From Clitopilus passeckerianus (Eukaryota; Basidiomycota; Agaricomycetes; Agaricales; Entolomataceae): a DNA stretch of 64,000 nt. The notes below the pieces were generated by a model. That model saw nothing but the letters and a program-made list of their open reading frames with translations, ran no database searches and was not told the DNA's origin. Every line of letters begins with the position of its first letter. The stretch's first letter is position 1. Where the stretch lies: the NCBI GenBank assembly GCA_944990035.1, contig CALYLX010000160.1, positions 620,001 to 684,000 on the forward strand, in the 5' to 3' direction. The translations under genes were made by a program, and so were the position numbers. Positions 22,922 through 33,803 of this stretch are shown here, piece after piece.

Positions 22922-23630
22922 ATGCAATTCTCTATCATTCTCGCCGCGGCTGCAGCTTTATTCGCTTCCTCAGCGTCGTCTTTTCCTCAGTCGCAGACGC
23001 CCAGCGCCTCCGTCTCTAGCAGTGCACCAGCGAGCTCTGCGCCTGTCTTTCCTCCCTGGACTCCATTGACGACGACCAATACTACCACGGATCCTTCGAT
23101 TCAATTAATCAAGACATTAGGTATGCTTAGAGATGCTTGCCTTGTGCACGATGCTCATTACGAATGTAGACGCCTCCGTCCCTTCAAGCCCTATCTCTCA
23201 GGCAGTCGTATCTGGAGATCACCTCTATATCTCTGGGTATCTCCCGATCGCACCTCACGCTAGCGTAATCAACCACCCGGAAGACGTTGTCGTTCAGACA
23301 TTGACCATTTTGACGAACATTAAGATTCTCGCCGAGTCTGTTGGCAGCAACCTCGGGAAAGTCGTCAAGATCACTGTAAGTGTATATTAATTCCTTTCTC
23401 AAAGCTTCACACTCATCGCCCCATAGATGTTCTTGAAGAACGTTGAAGACTATGACACAGTCAACATGGTATACGCCAACTTCATGGGAAGCCACCGCCC
23501 TGCCCGCACCACCGTTGCCGTCCCGAACATTCCACTTGGTGCGCTGGTCGAGATTGACGCCATCGTCAGGTACGTCTACTGAACTGCCCATCCCTCCCAC
23601 ATAAACTCATTGCGCGACTTCAGGCTATAA
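22922..23630 (+). CDS. Secreted RidA (YjgF/UK114) family protein
   Basis: Four exons, 22922-23120, 23170-23375, 23427-23569 and 23624-23630, give 184 residues; skipping the last intron gives nearly the same end (RYVY against RL). The first 20 residues (MQFSIILAAAAALFASSASS) are a signal peptide, followed by an S/T/P/A-rich linker. The RidA fold follows: SPISQAVVSGDHLYISGYLP, then VVQTLTILTNIKILAESVGS, and the signature RPARTTVAVPNIPLGALVEI, which contains the conserved Arg and the LVEI strand. RidA enzymes hydrolyse reactive enamine/imine intermediates from amino-acid metabolism and form trimers in cytosol or mitochondria. Here the signal peptide points to secretion, which is unusual. Substrate is unknown. 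Promoter: TATAAGTA at 22821. Confidence 0.85.
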
Positions 23631-24944
23631 AGCGCGAGCAACGAGATGAACTTGAGCGAGTGACCAAAAAGAATACATTATTTATTATTGCCGTTTCCTA
23701 CGACTTTCCTTGTACTCTACTTTGTAACATTACCGGCTAGAATATAGACATCCCATTTCTTCTCTCCAAAGCATGACAGCATGAAATCTCGTCATCGGCC
23801 TGATATAAGATCTACCCAAAAGAAACCGGGCGCCCTGACGGACTCAACATCCCGAGCATGCAAATCCTGATGCAAGAACGTCACCTAGCCGATACCGACT
23901 TTCACTCTGGTAGTTATTCGTTTCCAGAGGATTTCGGAAGAAAATCAGTCTGAAGAATCGAAGCCTGCTCGTTGGCGGAGTTATGGCTAGTATACTGGGC
24001 GGATGGATTCAACCTGGTCGTCTTCAAGTCCGAGGAGAGCTCCATACATGAAGAGGGACCACCTAATGCATAATCCAGGTTTCATCCGACGGGGCTGAGT
24101 CACCGATGTATGTGCTTCAGACGCCTGAAAACTTTTACCCCGAGCGAGTCACATCTGGCACATTCTGCCAGCGGTCTCATATGACGTTGGCACTGGTACA
24201 TTTCACATCAGGCAGAGGACACGATACAGCATCGATCAAAAGTGACTTTTACGTCGAGAATCCGATATGAAAACCGCTTGGGGTTGCGCCACTGTCAATA
24301 GCTCATCAGCTTCCATTCCCGTGCAGGAGGTGCTAGGCTACATCAAACGTTGTAATCGTGCTCAAGCCCACGATCGGTTTGATGCAATGCTGTAGAAATA
24401 TTGAGCAATAATGTCGAAACTCCTTCAATTCGATCTCGTCTCAGTAAGTCAAACACGCACACAGCCCGGTGTGGTCGGAAATTATTCATACGCAAATCCA
24501 AGCACGCTGAGAGTTGCTAAACCCGAAATTGCGTCTTCGTTCCGTATGGGCGGTCGCATAAAACTAACGTTAACTCGCTTCTACGAAGATTCGGTACCAA
24601 TCTCGGGCTCGGTGATCCAAGAATAGAGAAGAGTGGTAGAAGCCTTCAGTAGCTTCTGCTGCGCGATACCATGGTAAGAATGCTTCATTATAGTATTCAG
24701 CATTCCGGCATACAGAAGAGGCTTAATTAATGAACGGATACCGGAGAAAAAGCACCACTGCTGGGCGCTTCCAAGCCAGAGCAACAAAACTGATGCAAGG
24801 TCAAAGCCCGTAGACAATTGCCGAGCTGTATAGGTATTAATGATAGAAGATCTAGGAAAAGTTCTTGGAAAGCGAACTGCCGAGAGAGACGAATTAGTTT
24901 CAAGTGAACGATGTTCGAATCGGAACTGACATTACTCCCGTAGC
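23631..24944. other. Intergenic gap
   Basis: Nothing coding could be supported. The two flanking genes converge here, so both 3' ends lie in this stretch. Confidence 0.5.
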
Positions 24945-25765
24945 CTAGTAAATGTCGCTGTCTCGAGAATGCTCTCCGTATCTCGGAGGAACAAGATCGT
25001 TCAGACGACTGGCGAGGTCCCTCTGTTGAGCCTCCAGTTCGACAATCCGCTCCCTCATCGTATTCCAACTTGCATCAGTCCGATCTAGTGGGCTGGTTGC
25101 GGTCAGCGGGCTACTGAGGGTTGTTAGACGCCTTCTTGGGTCCCCAAGCGATCGCGCTAGACCAAGACGTTGAGTGTTTCTTCTATACACGCTTGCTATG
25201 TGCACTGACCTTTCTCGTCCCAAGGATCCCTATCCTGCTCGTCCCGGGCGAGCAAGACAGGCGTAACGGTGTTTCTCCGTCTCCTGAGTCTCCAGAGCAG
25301 CAAAAAAAGAAGGACGGCCAGAGCAAGAAAAGCCAGGCTACCGACTACAGCACCAACGATCGCACCCGTTGACATCGTGCGAATGGGGTTTGGAGCTGCC
25401 GAGGCTTGTGCTGGCGGATTGATGATAGACGTAGACGACGAAGAACTGGTGGCAAGCTGAGTCGTGCCGGTCGCGGAAGTGGAGGTAGCTGAGGTAGAAG
25501 ATGGTGGTGAAGTCACAAACGACGAATGGGGAGAAGGCGAAGAATTGGGAGGAGGCGAGGATGCAGCTTCATGATGACTTGCTCCAGGGGTCTCGGTGGA
25601 AGGCGACTGGGTGGCGATCACCTTGGCCGTCGTAGTAACAGTGGCAGTCGTTGGAGGAGACCAACCTCCCGTATACCATGGAGGTGGTCCCGTATGAGAG
25701 AACCAGGATGGACGCTGCCTCTTCTCCATAGCGTTGGCAGATTTCGCTTTCACGGTGAACTTCAT
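24945..25765 (-). CDS. Single-pass membrane protein with S/T/P-rich ectodomain and coiled-coil tail
   Basis: Two exons, 25210-25765 and 24945-25156, joined in phase, give 255 residues. The ATG at 25765 is directly preceded by an in-frame stop. About 130 residues rich in S, T and P follow a short basic start (MEKRQRPSWFSHTG). A glycine-containing transmembrane segment (TGAIVGAVVGSLAFLALAVLLFLLLW) is followed by a RRRR stop-transfer. The cytosolic tail has DEQDRDPWDEK and, in exon 2, a heptad-like MRERIVELEAQQRDLASRL ending in PPRYGE. This Mid2/WSC-sensor-like architecture is common in basidiomycetes. No signal peptide is evident, so an upstream exon may be missing from this model. A surface sensor role is inference. 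Confidence 0.72.
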
Positions 25766-26483
25766 TTAGAGCCAGGGTCACTGGGCCGGTACTGTTAAGG
25801 CCCTGCTTGTGATCGGGTGAGCCACAGATCAAGCCAAAGAGGTTGTTCATCTACCTTGCCACAAGCGCTCGATACCTATAGGATCGATGCCCCTAACGGC
25901 TATCCCAGCCCAAGTCGAAGGCGAACTTCCTCGAGGGAGGAGTGGGAAGGGTGGAGTATGTGGGTGAAGCCTCATCCCCTAGGTTTACACGGAGTAACGT
26001 CCTTCTTTTCTCTTGGTCGAGGTCGAGATCATGGTCGTCATCGACGCTGATCTTCGATAAGTGTATACTGTATGAAGTTGGGAGCAAGGATGTACGCTCT
26101 ATCAACGACAGGGACATGTTGGCCATGTGGTCGCCTAAATACGGACTGGGTTTTTCCATGTTCGAGTGCACAAAAGAGAATACTTCACATCTGACGCATC
26201 CATGTCTTGCGAGCACGAGGCAGGGCGGAGTGAAACCGGATCCGTCATCGATCATCCCTCGTGGCAATATCGTGGTCAGCCGATTTCTGATGTTTGCCGA
26301 TCTGATGCTTGTAAGCGTTTTTAACTTGTACCATTCGTGCGCTAGATACAGTACTGGCAGGCTCTACTGTACTGAGAATTCCGACTTCTGCGAGCTTAAA
26401 TTGAGGCACATTCTCTTCCTACTACAGTATATTCTCACGCCGATTGAAGATTCCCCTAGTCCCTGTATGCCTTACACTGCCAG
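25766..26483. other. Gap up to the transposon insertion site
   Basis: Upstream region of the membrane-protein gene. A minus-strand frame at 25893-26267 contains a DDDHDLDLD stretch but no family pattern. A plus-strand frame of 235 codons runs across the transposon boundary at 26493 and is therefore not a real gene. Confidence 0.45.
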
Positions 26484-26492
26484 CGCTGAAGG
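26484..26492 (+). repeat. Target-site duplication, left copy
   Basis: CGCTGAAGG, repeated exactly at 33732-33740 immediately outside the right inverted repeat. Nine bases is the usual duplication length for Mutator-like elements. Confidence 0.93.
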
Positions 26493-26516
26493 GGGCACGT
26501 ACCTTTTTCCGTGCAA
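26493..26516 (+). repeat. Left terminal inverted repeat of the MULE
   Basis: Starts GGGCACGT and continues with the shared 16-mer ACCTTTTTCCGTGCAA. Mirrors 33708-33731 with four mismatches at positions 5-8. Confidence 0.92.
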
Positions 26517-26640
26517 AGGTACGTGCAGTGACGTGCGTTACATGTATAGTGGCTGTGCGGTCAGGAAAGAACGTGCAAAGAGGGACGAAAGGGACGTGCA
26601 AGGACAGATGTTGCGTGCACAGTTTGGGTACCTACGTGCT
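26500..26640 (+). repeat. Left subterminal ACGTGCA motif cluster
   Basis: About seven copies of CGTGC, usually as ACGTGCA, all in plus orientation, in roughly 140 bases inside the left inverted repeat. Variants include GGGACGTGCAA and TACGTGCAG. Subterminal direct repeats of this kind commonly bind the transposase. Confidence 0.7.
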
Positions 26641-26869
26641 ATACTATAGAATAGTTTTACATAGGTAATTTATACATCCTTGAGTTAATGAGAACATCGG
26701 TATGGCAAGACCTTAATAGGTACTACCGAAGGTGTGGCATTGTGACGCTCGGAACTTCTTCCATGAATGATACAATTATTGTGATGTTCGATTAGTTAGA
26801 ATAAAGTGGTAGTAAACTTCCGACTAGGTGTAAAGCATAAACTATGATATTTTTGCCCAGAAATATAAA

Positions 26870-29800
26870 CTAAGCTTGGTCGGAAACCTGCTTCACCTTT
26901 CTGCGCTTGATGGGCCGCGGTTTAGGGCGTGGTTTTGCCGTCCCATTGGGCGCCTTTTCGGGCGTCTTCTGTCCCTGGCTTGGCGGATTGAGATAAACAT
27001 AGCCATATCCCACCTGACAGTCCTCGTGTCAGCTTCCGAGTTCGGCTAAAGTTAAATGAAATGAAATGTTACGTACCACAAGCTCGCCATCGCTTCCTTA
27101 CGGTCTCCGACAACGAGGCTCTCCAATCCTTCGTATGGGTCCCAACACTCTTCGTGATCTCCAGAGTCAAGGCCCCACTGGCAATTGCCCGCAACTCCAG
27201 CGAAACTCGACCGTTCAAACATTCTTCTTTCAAGGTTTGTCTGACAGTCGAAGTCCACATCTTGGGAGGGTCTTTTGGAGTTCGTCGCGTTCTGCTGTTG
27301 CTGCCAGGCCGCTTGAATGTTCTTTGGCTCAAGGTGTCCAGTACGGTTTCGCTTCCCAGCTGCTAATCGATATGCAGTGAATACAGTGATGGCGTGGGCC
27401 ATTGGGATCGAGGTCAGCCACTTGCGTCTGAGGCGTCGATCGCCACGTGCTATCTGTTCCTCGAACCAGTTTTCGATTCTTGCCCTCTCGATCAGTGTCA
27501 AAGTCCCCGGGAATTCAACCACACCATGGCCGAGCCTCCGGTTCTGCCCAAGGAACCAATCTAACGCCGGGACTGGGGTCTGGCTATCGACTTCCTCCAG
27601 CGTTTCAGAGATCTCGATGTTGAGGAGCTGGAGGAGAATAGGGGTGGCTGGGGAAAGTGCTTCATGCACTTCACTTGTGTATGGGGAGACTTCAGGATGC
27701 TCAAGAAGGTAGTCGTCCTGCATCTCTGCTGTCCTTGTGTTCGCGAAGCGGCCGAGCTGGTTTGAAGTTGAATTGGTGAGTTTCCTCGGTTTGTTAGGAT
27801 TTAACATGCTTACTCTGATCTTTCGACGTTCATAGCGCTCTTGCCATAGGCAGTCCACTACATCATCTATGGATACCTTCATTGTGCCTCCAGGTGTGGC
27901 AGCGGATGCTTGCGGATTTGTGTCAAACCTACACCCTCTCCACCACCGCACAAGGCAAGTTTTGCCCTTTTCGTCGACATGAATGATGCGCATCGGATAC
28001 CAGTAGTCGCCCTGGCGTGAAAGGCCTCCGATACCGGGTCTGAAAGTGAGTGTTGTTAGTTCAGATCGCATTTGCACGTAAACTGATTTGCACACCGAAT
28101 ACGCTTGTTCAATGGCTGCTTCAACATGATGGCAGCCTCTTCTCGCCTTGAATGCAGTCAGTATAATTTATACTTCGCTTCGATCACAAGAGTCCACTTA
28201 CTTTCTCTCTGACCGACGCTCCCTTGCAACCTGGGCCTTATTCAAACTTGCCTGCTTTTTGCGCCGCCGAGACTCGATCCAATATTCCATTGAGCACAGG
28301 TCACATTTAAATGGTGCGTTTGGCACGCTAGCCTTTCCGTCCGGTTGACAGGCCTTATGGGACCACTTCTTGCATTCGTCGCATTGAATGGCATCGCCGT
28401 CTTCATCCCCGTTGTAGGTTTTATTTCCGTCACCTGTTCTCCCGCATCGACAGGACATTTCGAACTCGGAATCGGGCTCGGAACTGCCACCATCTTCCAG
28501 TAGTTGCGGTGACAAGGGTTCTGGTGGAGGTAAAATCGCAGAACTGTTCTTTGCGTTCGCTGCTGTGGACTGAATAGCGATTCGAAGAGGGATGTCTTCT
28601 TCGGCGTCAAAGGCAGCAGTTGAAGATTTAGATGCCATGGCATGTCCTTCCTCATCTTCTTCTTCTGATTCCGGCTCTGAAATCTCCACTGGGGTTGGTA
28701 GCCGACGAGCTCGTGGTTGTCCTCGCTTGGTGCCGCTTGAAATAGCGCTATTATACTCGGCGGTCTTGTAGGAGTACTTCTTCTGGTCTGAATACCATTT
28801 TCGCTCTGAACGGTCGATCTCTTCGTAGTCGTTTCCAGAATATATGGTGGTTGGTGAGTCGTTGAGATCATTTGAAGTCAGCGTAATATTGAACTTTTCT
28901 TTCAGTTCTGCGAAACGAAGCCGAAAGAAGATGTCCTGGGCGTCGATTCCTCCCCTGAGGATATAGACGGCAGAAACAATTCGGAAGTCTCTGGGAAGAT
29001 CGGGATATTTTGAGTGGAGGTGGGTGGAAGCCGTGGCGCCTTGTTTTTCACGTATGGCCATACCGTCCCGCATGTCGTTGTAGGTGAATACAGAGCGTTT
29101 ATCAGCGCCCAGGAACCGGGCAATGAAGTGACCAACACCTGAGCTTGAACCCTCCGACTCTGTTACACCGGTAGGAGTGATGAATTCATCATCTGTGAGT
29201 ACATCAGAGACCTCCTTTGGCGCAGAACCGCTGGGCTGGTATAATGCAAGTCCAACGAAGTCATACACCAGGCCATCGGCAGTAGCCTCTTGTGGTGTCA
29301 ATACGTTGACAGTTTTAGGGAATCCCCATGTCCGTGGCGAATGGTGAACCCGCTCGCTCATTTCAAGAACCAAGACGACTGGAATTGAGGTCACGATATC
29401 CCGTATGTCGATTCGATCTCCTGAGCACCAGTTCTCACCCCTCCAGCATTTTGCATCGTACGAGGAGAAGTCATTCGGAAGAGTAATCTTGGATTTGAAC
29501 CATTTCCGAAGGTCGCCTTTGAACTCCTTATGGTCGGTTCGTGAAAGGCGGAAGAACGAACGGTATCGAGGCGCTGAAAGCTCTAGATGAGGAATCGGGG
29601 ATTGGGATTTTGAAGCGCCTGTACATTGACGTGCTTCGATAACAGACATCATGAAGAATGCCCGTGTGCGAGCAGGAATGTCTGGATTGAAACTGGGGCT
29701 GTACGAATCCCAAAGCCACGACTATTTGTTTCCAATATTTAGCGGAATTTGCGGATATAACACACGATGAGTTACGTACCCAGATGGGTTGAGGACTTCC

Positions 29801-32593
29801 AACTGTTTTGCCGAGTAGGAGCCCTTTATCAAATAATGCACGTCGAACTGTATCCCTTGACCGATCCAGGTCCACAGCACCAAGTTCATCCAGTCTTCGA
29901 GATCGGAGAGCTTCAAACATTTCTTTCAAGCCCGTTTCTGCTGGAAGATGCAAAAATGCCCTGGAGAAGTCGTCGTAGCCCTGCTCAAGTGCTCTAAACA
30001 GGAGCTCTAGCGTGGTGTCAAGCCAGCACGAGTTCGAACTCCAGGAGTAGCTTCTCTGGACCAAGACTGGCACCTTTTTATCCCTTCTATTGCGTCCAGG
30101 ATTTGAGCGTGCTGCCGACTTCTTTGGTTTGGTCATACCAAGCTCCTTGAGTGTGTCCGGAGGGCGTTCACCGTCATTTCTCTTTCTGCGCTTGTACAGG
30201 TCACGGCTTTCCTTGGTATGTCCAAGAACGCTGGCCTTTCGCTTTCTATAAACCGCTGGCGCGATTCCGTGTCGAATACGAATGCCGGCTAGTCATGTAC
30301 ATATTAGATCAGGGGATAATGCTGCACTGATTAACCCACCTTGCTTCGACTCAGAAACAGCTTGAAAGTTATCCGTTATAAGCGCAATCTTCTCAAATCC
30401 TTCCATGACCTCATTCCCCATACCGGCTCCTTTCTTAATCTTGAAGTTCATCGCCTCTTGTGCATTGTTTGTTGAAGGGATGCTATCCCATAATTCTGGA
30501 AGCATTTGACGTTCCGATTTGAAGAGCATTGCAGCATGAACCTCTCGACTCCACCATTCTACCCAGTCCTGAATCATTGGATAGTCCGCTGCAAGGTTCA
30601 GCATCTCACTCTGAAAGGCCTCCTTAGTCTCGAGGTCTAGGAGCGCAAGGGCTCGAGAACGAAGGTCTTCAGCGTTTCCAGTACTGTTCACGGGACCTAG
30701 TCGACATATTCGTGTAACCGAAGCTCGATAGTGTTCTTGACATCCACGAATAAGCGGTAGGCCGGCTTTCTGAAGCTCCTCCTTCGACCGTGTATTGTCA
30801 GGGCGTGCCATCCAGAATTCTATGAACGCTTGGATATACCCAGAACGTTCAGCCTCACTGAAGTCCATGACCTATAATATTCAATGTAATTGGTGTTTAG
30901 ACATGAAGATAAAACGCTCATACCACGACAAATAGTTCGTCCTCCACAATTCGCCCTTGCTTCTCCGTTTCCGTTGCAATCGAGGTAAAGAAGACAGCGA
31001 AGTGCTCTTTGAAGTGTTCGGCAGTTGCGCCATTTAGGTAGGATATGAGTCCAGGAACCCATTGGTCCAGAGTGGTAGAGTACGCCGACGTGATCATTAG
31101 GAGTTCGTTTTCACGGGCAAAGAAACGGTAGGTCGCGTCGTTGACGGTTCCATTGACAGGATCATCGAGACGACTGTCTTTGACAAGTTGCTGAAGCATG
31201 AAGTCCGATTGTACCGTGATGACTGAGACCTGTCCCAACTGGTGCTTCTTGATAAAACCTGGTCTCGAAGCGTCGAATTCCGCAAAAGCACTGAGAAAGT
31301 TTCTGCCGTCAGAAACACCATGCTTCCTTTTGGCATTTCGTCGCTCCTTTGCTACTCGATCGAGATTATGGTACACGGTGGATATATCTCTGACCGATTG
31401 ACGTTTACCGCCCTGTGCTGCACCAGGTACGCCGACCATAAGTTCATAAGGTCCGGCTTTTGGATTTACGAGAACGAAGGCTTCGAATTTCTCTAGTTCG
31501 TCGGGGAAAGCATGGATCTTTGGTGGTATGGGATGGTCCGAGTGAGAGCCGAGAAACTTGAAGTGAACACCTCCCGACCATTCCCATAATCTTGCCTCCA
31601 CGCCACATAGGACATGCTTCAACGGGGAGTGACATCCTTCAACCTGGCAGACACGAGTAAGCTGGTGGGCGAGGGCGGGTTTCTTGGTATTGGTACGTTC
31701 GACCCATGTACAGCCGTCTCTTGAGCAGGTGACCGCTCCCAAGCATTTCCGAGTCGTCTTCAAGCCCAGTTCCCAGCTTGAGGCATGCCGATATCCCTTG
31801 CGATCGCCACATTCGGTAGTATAGCACCAGTGGAACATTAGGTTTCTTGTTCGAGCGACTTGTTCGTGGGTGAAGTCCGCCTGAAACTGAGTTTTGGGAT
31901 AACCATCCCATAACGCGAGACGTGAGGGCGGGATTTCGTTCCTGGTACTGCGGTGGGACTGGTTTAATGGAACCGTGTTCGGAGGGTTGGAAGAAGTTGT
32001 AGGCGGGATTATTTGCGATGGCAGATTCGGAATATTCAATTGAGGCTGGGGAAAAGGTTGATCGGGGAGTTGCTTGGATGGTGGAAAAGAGAGTTTGGAT
32101 GATCTAGTAAGAGTGGGGATTGTGCGCGATGTCGAGGGGAGAGGTGCTGGATATTTTTGATTCGGTTTCGAAAGATCTATCAACTATCAGCATGGTTATG
32201 CAACAAATGGCATTTCGAGCTCACCAGAAGGCAAATTAACCCTTTCTAATCTATCTTCCTGGCTTTCCACCTCACATTTAGTCTCCTTCACCCGTAAATT
32301 GGCCGCTGAAGTCTCGATGAACGAAGTCAGGACCAGCTCTCCGGAGCCTATAGACTTGGTTAGCACACACTGAGGGATAACGATCGGAGCACTTACTTGT
32401 CCGTGTGTACACCGGAATCAGAGTAGAATCTGTCGATGGGGTCGACGATGTGATATGGGGAGTCACTGAACTATCAAGCTCGCGCTTTTTACTCTTTCTT
32501 CCAAAGAAGAAGTCTTTCAGGGTTTTCTATAATATGGTGTCATTTAGATATATAATTGAACGGAGAGTAAGAAGAAAGACTCACCAAAACCAT
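26870..32593 (-). CDS. MULE transposase with GCM finger, fused to USP-like peptidase, PHD finger and a barrel-like segment
   Basis: Exons (minus): 32585-32593, 32397-32526, 32225-32347, 30924-32176, 30340-30871, 29780-30288, 28202-29721, 28096-28146 and 27077-28039; phases agree throughout, giving about 1,700 residues. A further 3' exon at 26870-27013 (ending VKQVSDQA) looks coding but is out of phase, or the frame ends at 27052. Order: residues 1-20 LKTLKDFF then RKSKKR; about 201-306 a GCM-like zinc finger (KCLGAVTC, GCHSPLKHVLCG, SHSDHPIP); DDE transposase with D433 (TVNDATYRFF), D507 (MDFSEAERSG), C-x2-H (RGCQEHYRASVTRI) and E643 (TNNAQEAMNFK); about 750-1070 a peptidase-like region with C769 (SSNSCWLDTTLELLF), H1049 (GVGHFIARF) and YNDMRDG; 1275-1327 a PHD finger (CRCGR, CDECKKWSHKAC, CDLC); then QGDYWYPMRIIHVDE and VRWWRGCRF. 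Transposition function is well supported; the peptidase assignment is by motif only. Confidence 0.88.
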
Positions 32594-32759
32594 ATGTATT
32601 CAGATAAATAGATTACAAGATGAGTTATGGTAGTGAGGAAAATATTTGAAGATAATTTACGATCACCACCCCAGTACCAAGTGCAATCCCGATCACGTTG
32701 CCAAAAATGGGAATTGCGGATAAAGTATAGCGGCAGGTCGTCAAGTTCAGTTTGCCCAG

Positions 32760-32960
32760 CAGTGATCTTGACTCAGCAAGAGTTACGTGCACATTTATCT
32801 GAGTTACGTGCAGCGAAATCGTAGGGACGTGCAAGGGACGTGCAACATGCACGTCGATTTGGGAAGTGACGTGCATCATTTTGAGGTTCCGTGCAGTGAC
32901 GTGCAAGGGACGTGCAGACTTCCGTGCAGTTACGTGCAAGTCTGATAGAGTTCCGTGTAC
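32760..32960 (+). repeat. ACGTGCA motif cluster upstream of the transposase gene
   Basis: About eleven copies of CGTGC in 200 bases, mostly GACGTGCA, TACGTGCA or TCCGTGCA in plus orientation, with one reversed GCACGTC. The cluster lies 170-370 bases upstream of the transposase ATG at 32593. Its position suggests autoregulation by the element's own DNA-binding domain. Confidence 0.7.
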
Positions 32961-33651
32961 CCAGATAGTTGAGCAAAGCACCCAGAATAGCGACGAGACC
33001 ATGAATCCAATGTGTTCTTAGTGGAAGAAGGAGATCAGAGTTACCAACATGAGGCTTAATTTGATACACGAAGGCGATCACTCTTCGGTGGCTATGCCTT
33101 GCTCATTGACAGGCTGTACCTGAGAGGATTCCCTTCGGTCACGGCCTCAGATTACTCAAGTATGAGATTTCCGACGCATATTCACTAAGCAACTAAGGTC
33201 TCAAAATATGTATTAGGAGGTAATAGTACCCCTGAGGTAGGTCAGCATAATTCAACAAGCAGAGGCAAGCCTTGAAGGCCGGTTCAATTTGGATACCAAG
33301 CCCTGGTTGACACATTTGACGCCGGGGCGCAGAACATCTACCCATCAAAGTGAACTGATATTAGCTTGGACATAGTAACCTATGTAGCAGTAATAATTGT
33401 GAGGTTCCACAGTGAACATACAACAAGTTTTTGCTCATAGAGAGTCGAGAGCATGAGTCTCACTCATCCTTCGGAAATATCACTTCATAGAAATGTAGTT
33501 TCTCTGGAAATCCTATAGTAGTGATAATAAACTACGCACAATGGACTACTACTCCTAACATGGACACTCTCGCGTTGCTGAAGAGGAGTAGGTAGCTAAA
33601 TACCAGACACTCATCCGTCAAGAAATGGCTGTGTCCATTTCAGACTCCGAC

Positions 33652-33707
33652 AAGGGACGTGCAATCAGAAGAAAGTTACGTGCAAGAGTCAAAATCGTGC
33701 ATGTAAC
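33652..33707 (+). repeat. Right subterminal ACGTGCA motif copies
   Basis: GGGACGTGCAA, GTTACGTGCAAG and ATCGTGCATG follow one another just inside the right inverted repeat. They are the right-hand counterpart of the left cluster. Confidence 0.65.
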
Positions 33708-33731
33708 TTGCACGGAAAAAGGTTGTGGCCC
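33708..33731 (-). repeat. Right terminal inverted repeat of the MULE
   Basis: Read on the minus strand it starts GGGCCACA, then ACCTTTTTCCGTGCAA, matching the left end at 20 of 24 positions. Confidence 0.92.
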
Positions 33732-33740
33732 CGCTGAAGG
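33732..33740 (+). repeat. Target-site duplication, right copy
   Basis: CGCTGAAGG, identical to 26484-26492. Confidence 0.93.
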
Positions 33741-33803
33741 CGGCCTCACCCCCGTGATAATGAGTTCGCAGCACTCGATGCCCAAGTGGCCTGTCTGAGA
33801 AAA

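Larger units (their letters stand above)
26493..33731. mobile_element. Complete Mutator-like DNA transposon (MULE), 7,239 bp
   Basis: The element is bounded by 24-base terminal inverted repeats beginning GGGC (26493-26516 and 33708-33731; 20 of 24 positions match and the inner 16, ACCTTTTTCCGTGCAA, are identical). It is flanked by a perfect 9-base target duplication, CGCTGAAGG. Subterminal clusters of an ACGTGCA motif lie at both ends. Inside is one spliced minus-strand gene (26870-32593) coding for a GCM-finger DDE transposase fused to peptidase-like and PHD domains. No in-frame stop was found along the joined exons, so the copy is probably recent and possibly autonomous. It sits just downstream of the 3' end of an F-box/LRR-like gene. 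Family assignment as MULE rests on the 9-base duplication, the DDE context motifs and the GCM/WRKY-type finger. Confidence 0.92.
32594..33731. other. Upstream and right-end noncoding part of the transposon
   Basis: Between the transposase start and the right inverted repeat. It holds the internal ACGTGCA cluster and about 640 bases (33000-33640) without recognisable content. The minus-strand frame over the cluster (LHVT repeats) is a by-product of the motif repetition. Confidence 0.55.

Noticed and set aside
25942..26649. Plus-strand ORF of 235 codons
   Set aside because: It crosses the exact left boundary of the transposon at 26493, so it cannot be an ancestral gene, and it has no family pattern.
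27052..32593. Transposon coding for several separate genes
   Set aside because: Good donor/acceptor sites join every exon in phase from the N-terminus through the peptidase and PHD regions, and no internal promoter or start context stands out.
32760..32960. A nested second transposon end
   Set aside because: The cluster lacks the ACCTTTTTCCGTGCAA terminal core and a target duplication, so a regulatory cluster fits better.
32625..33002. Minus-strand ORF with repeated LHVT peptides
   Set aside because: The repeats are the translation of the ACGTGCA motif cluster upstream of the transposase; no start or conservation supports a protein.
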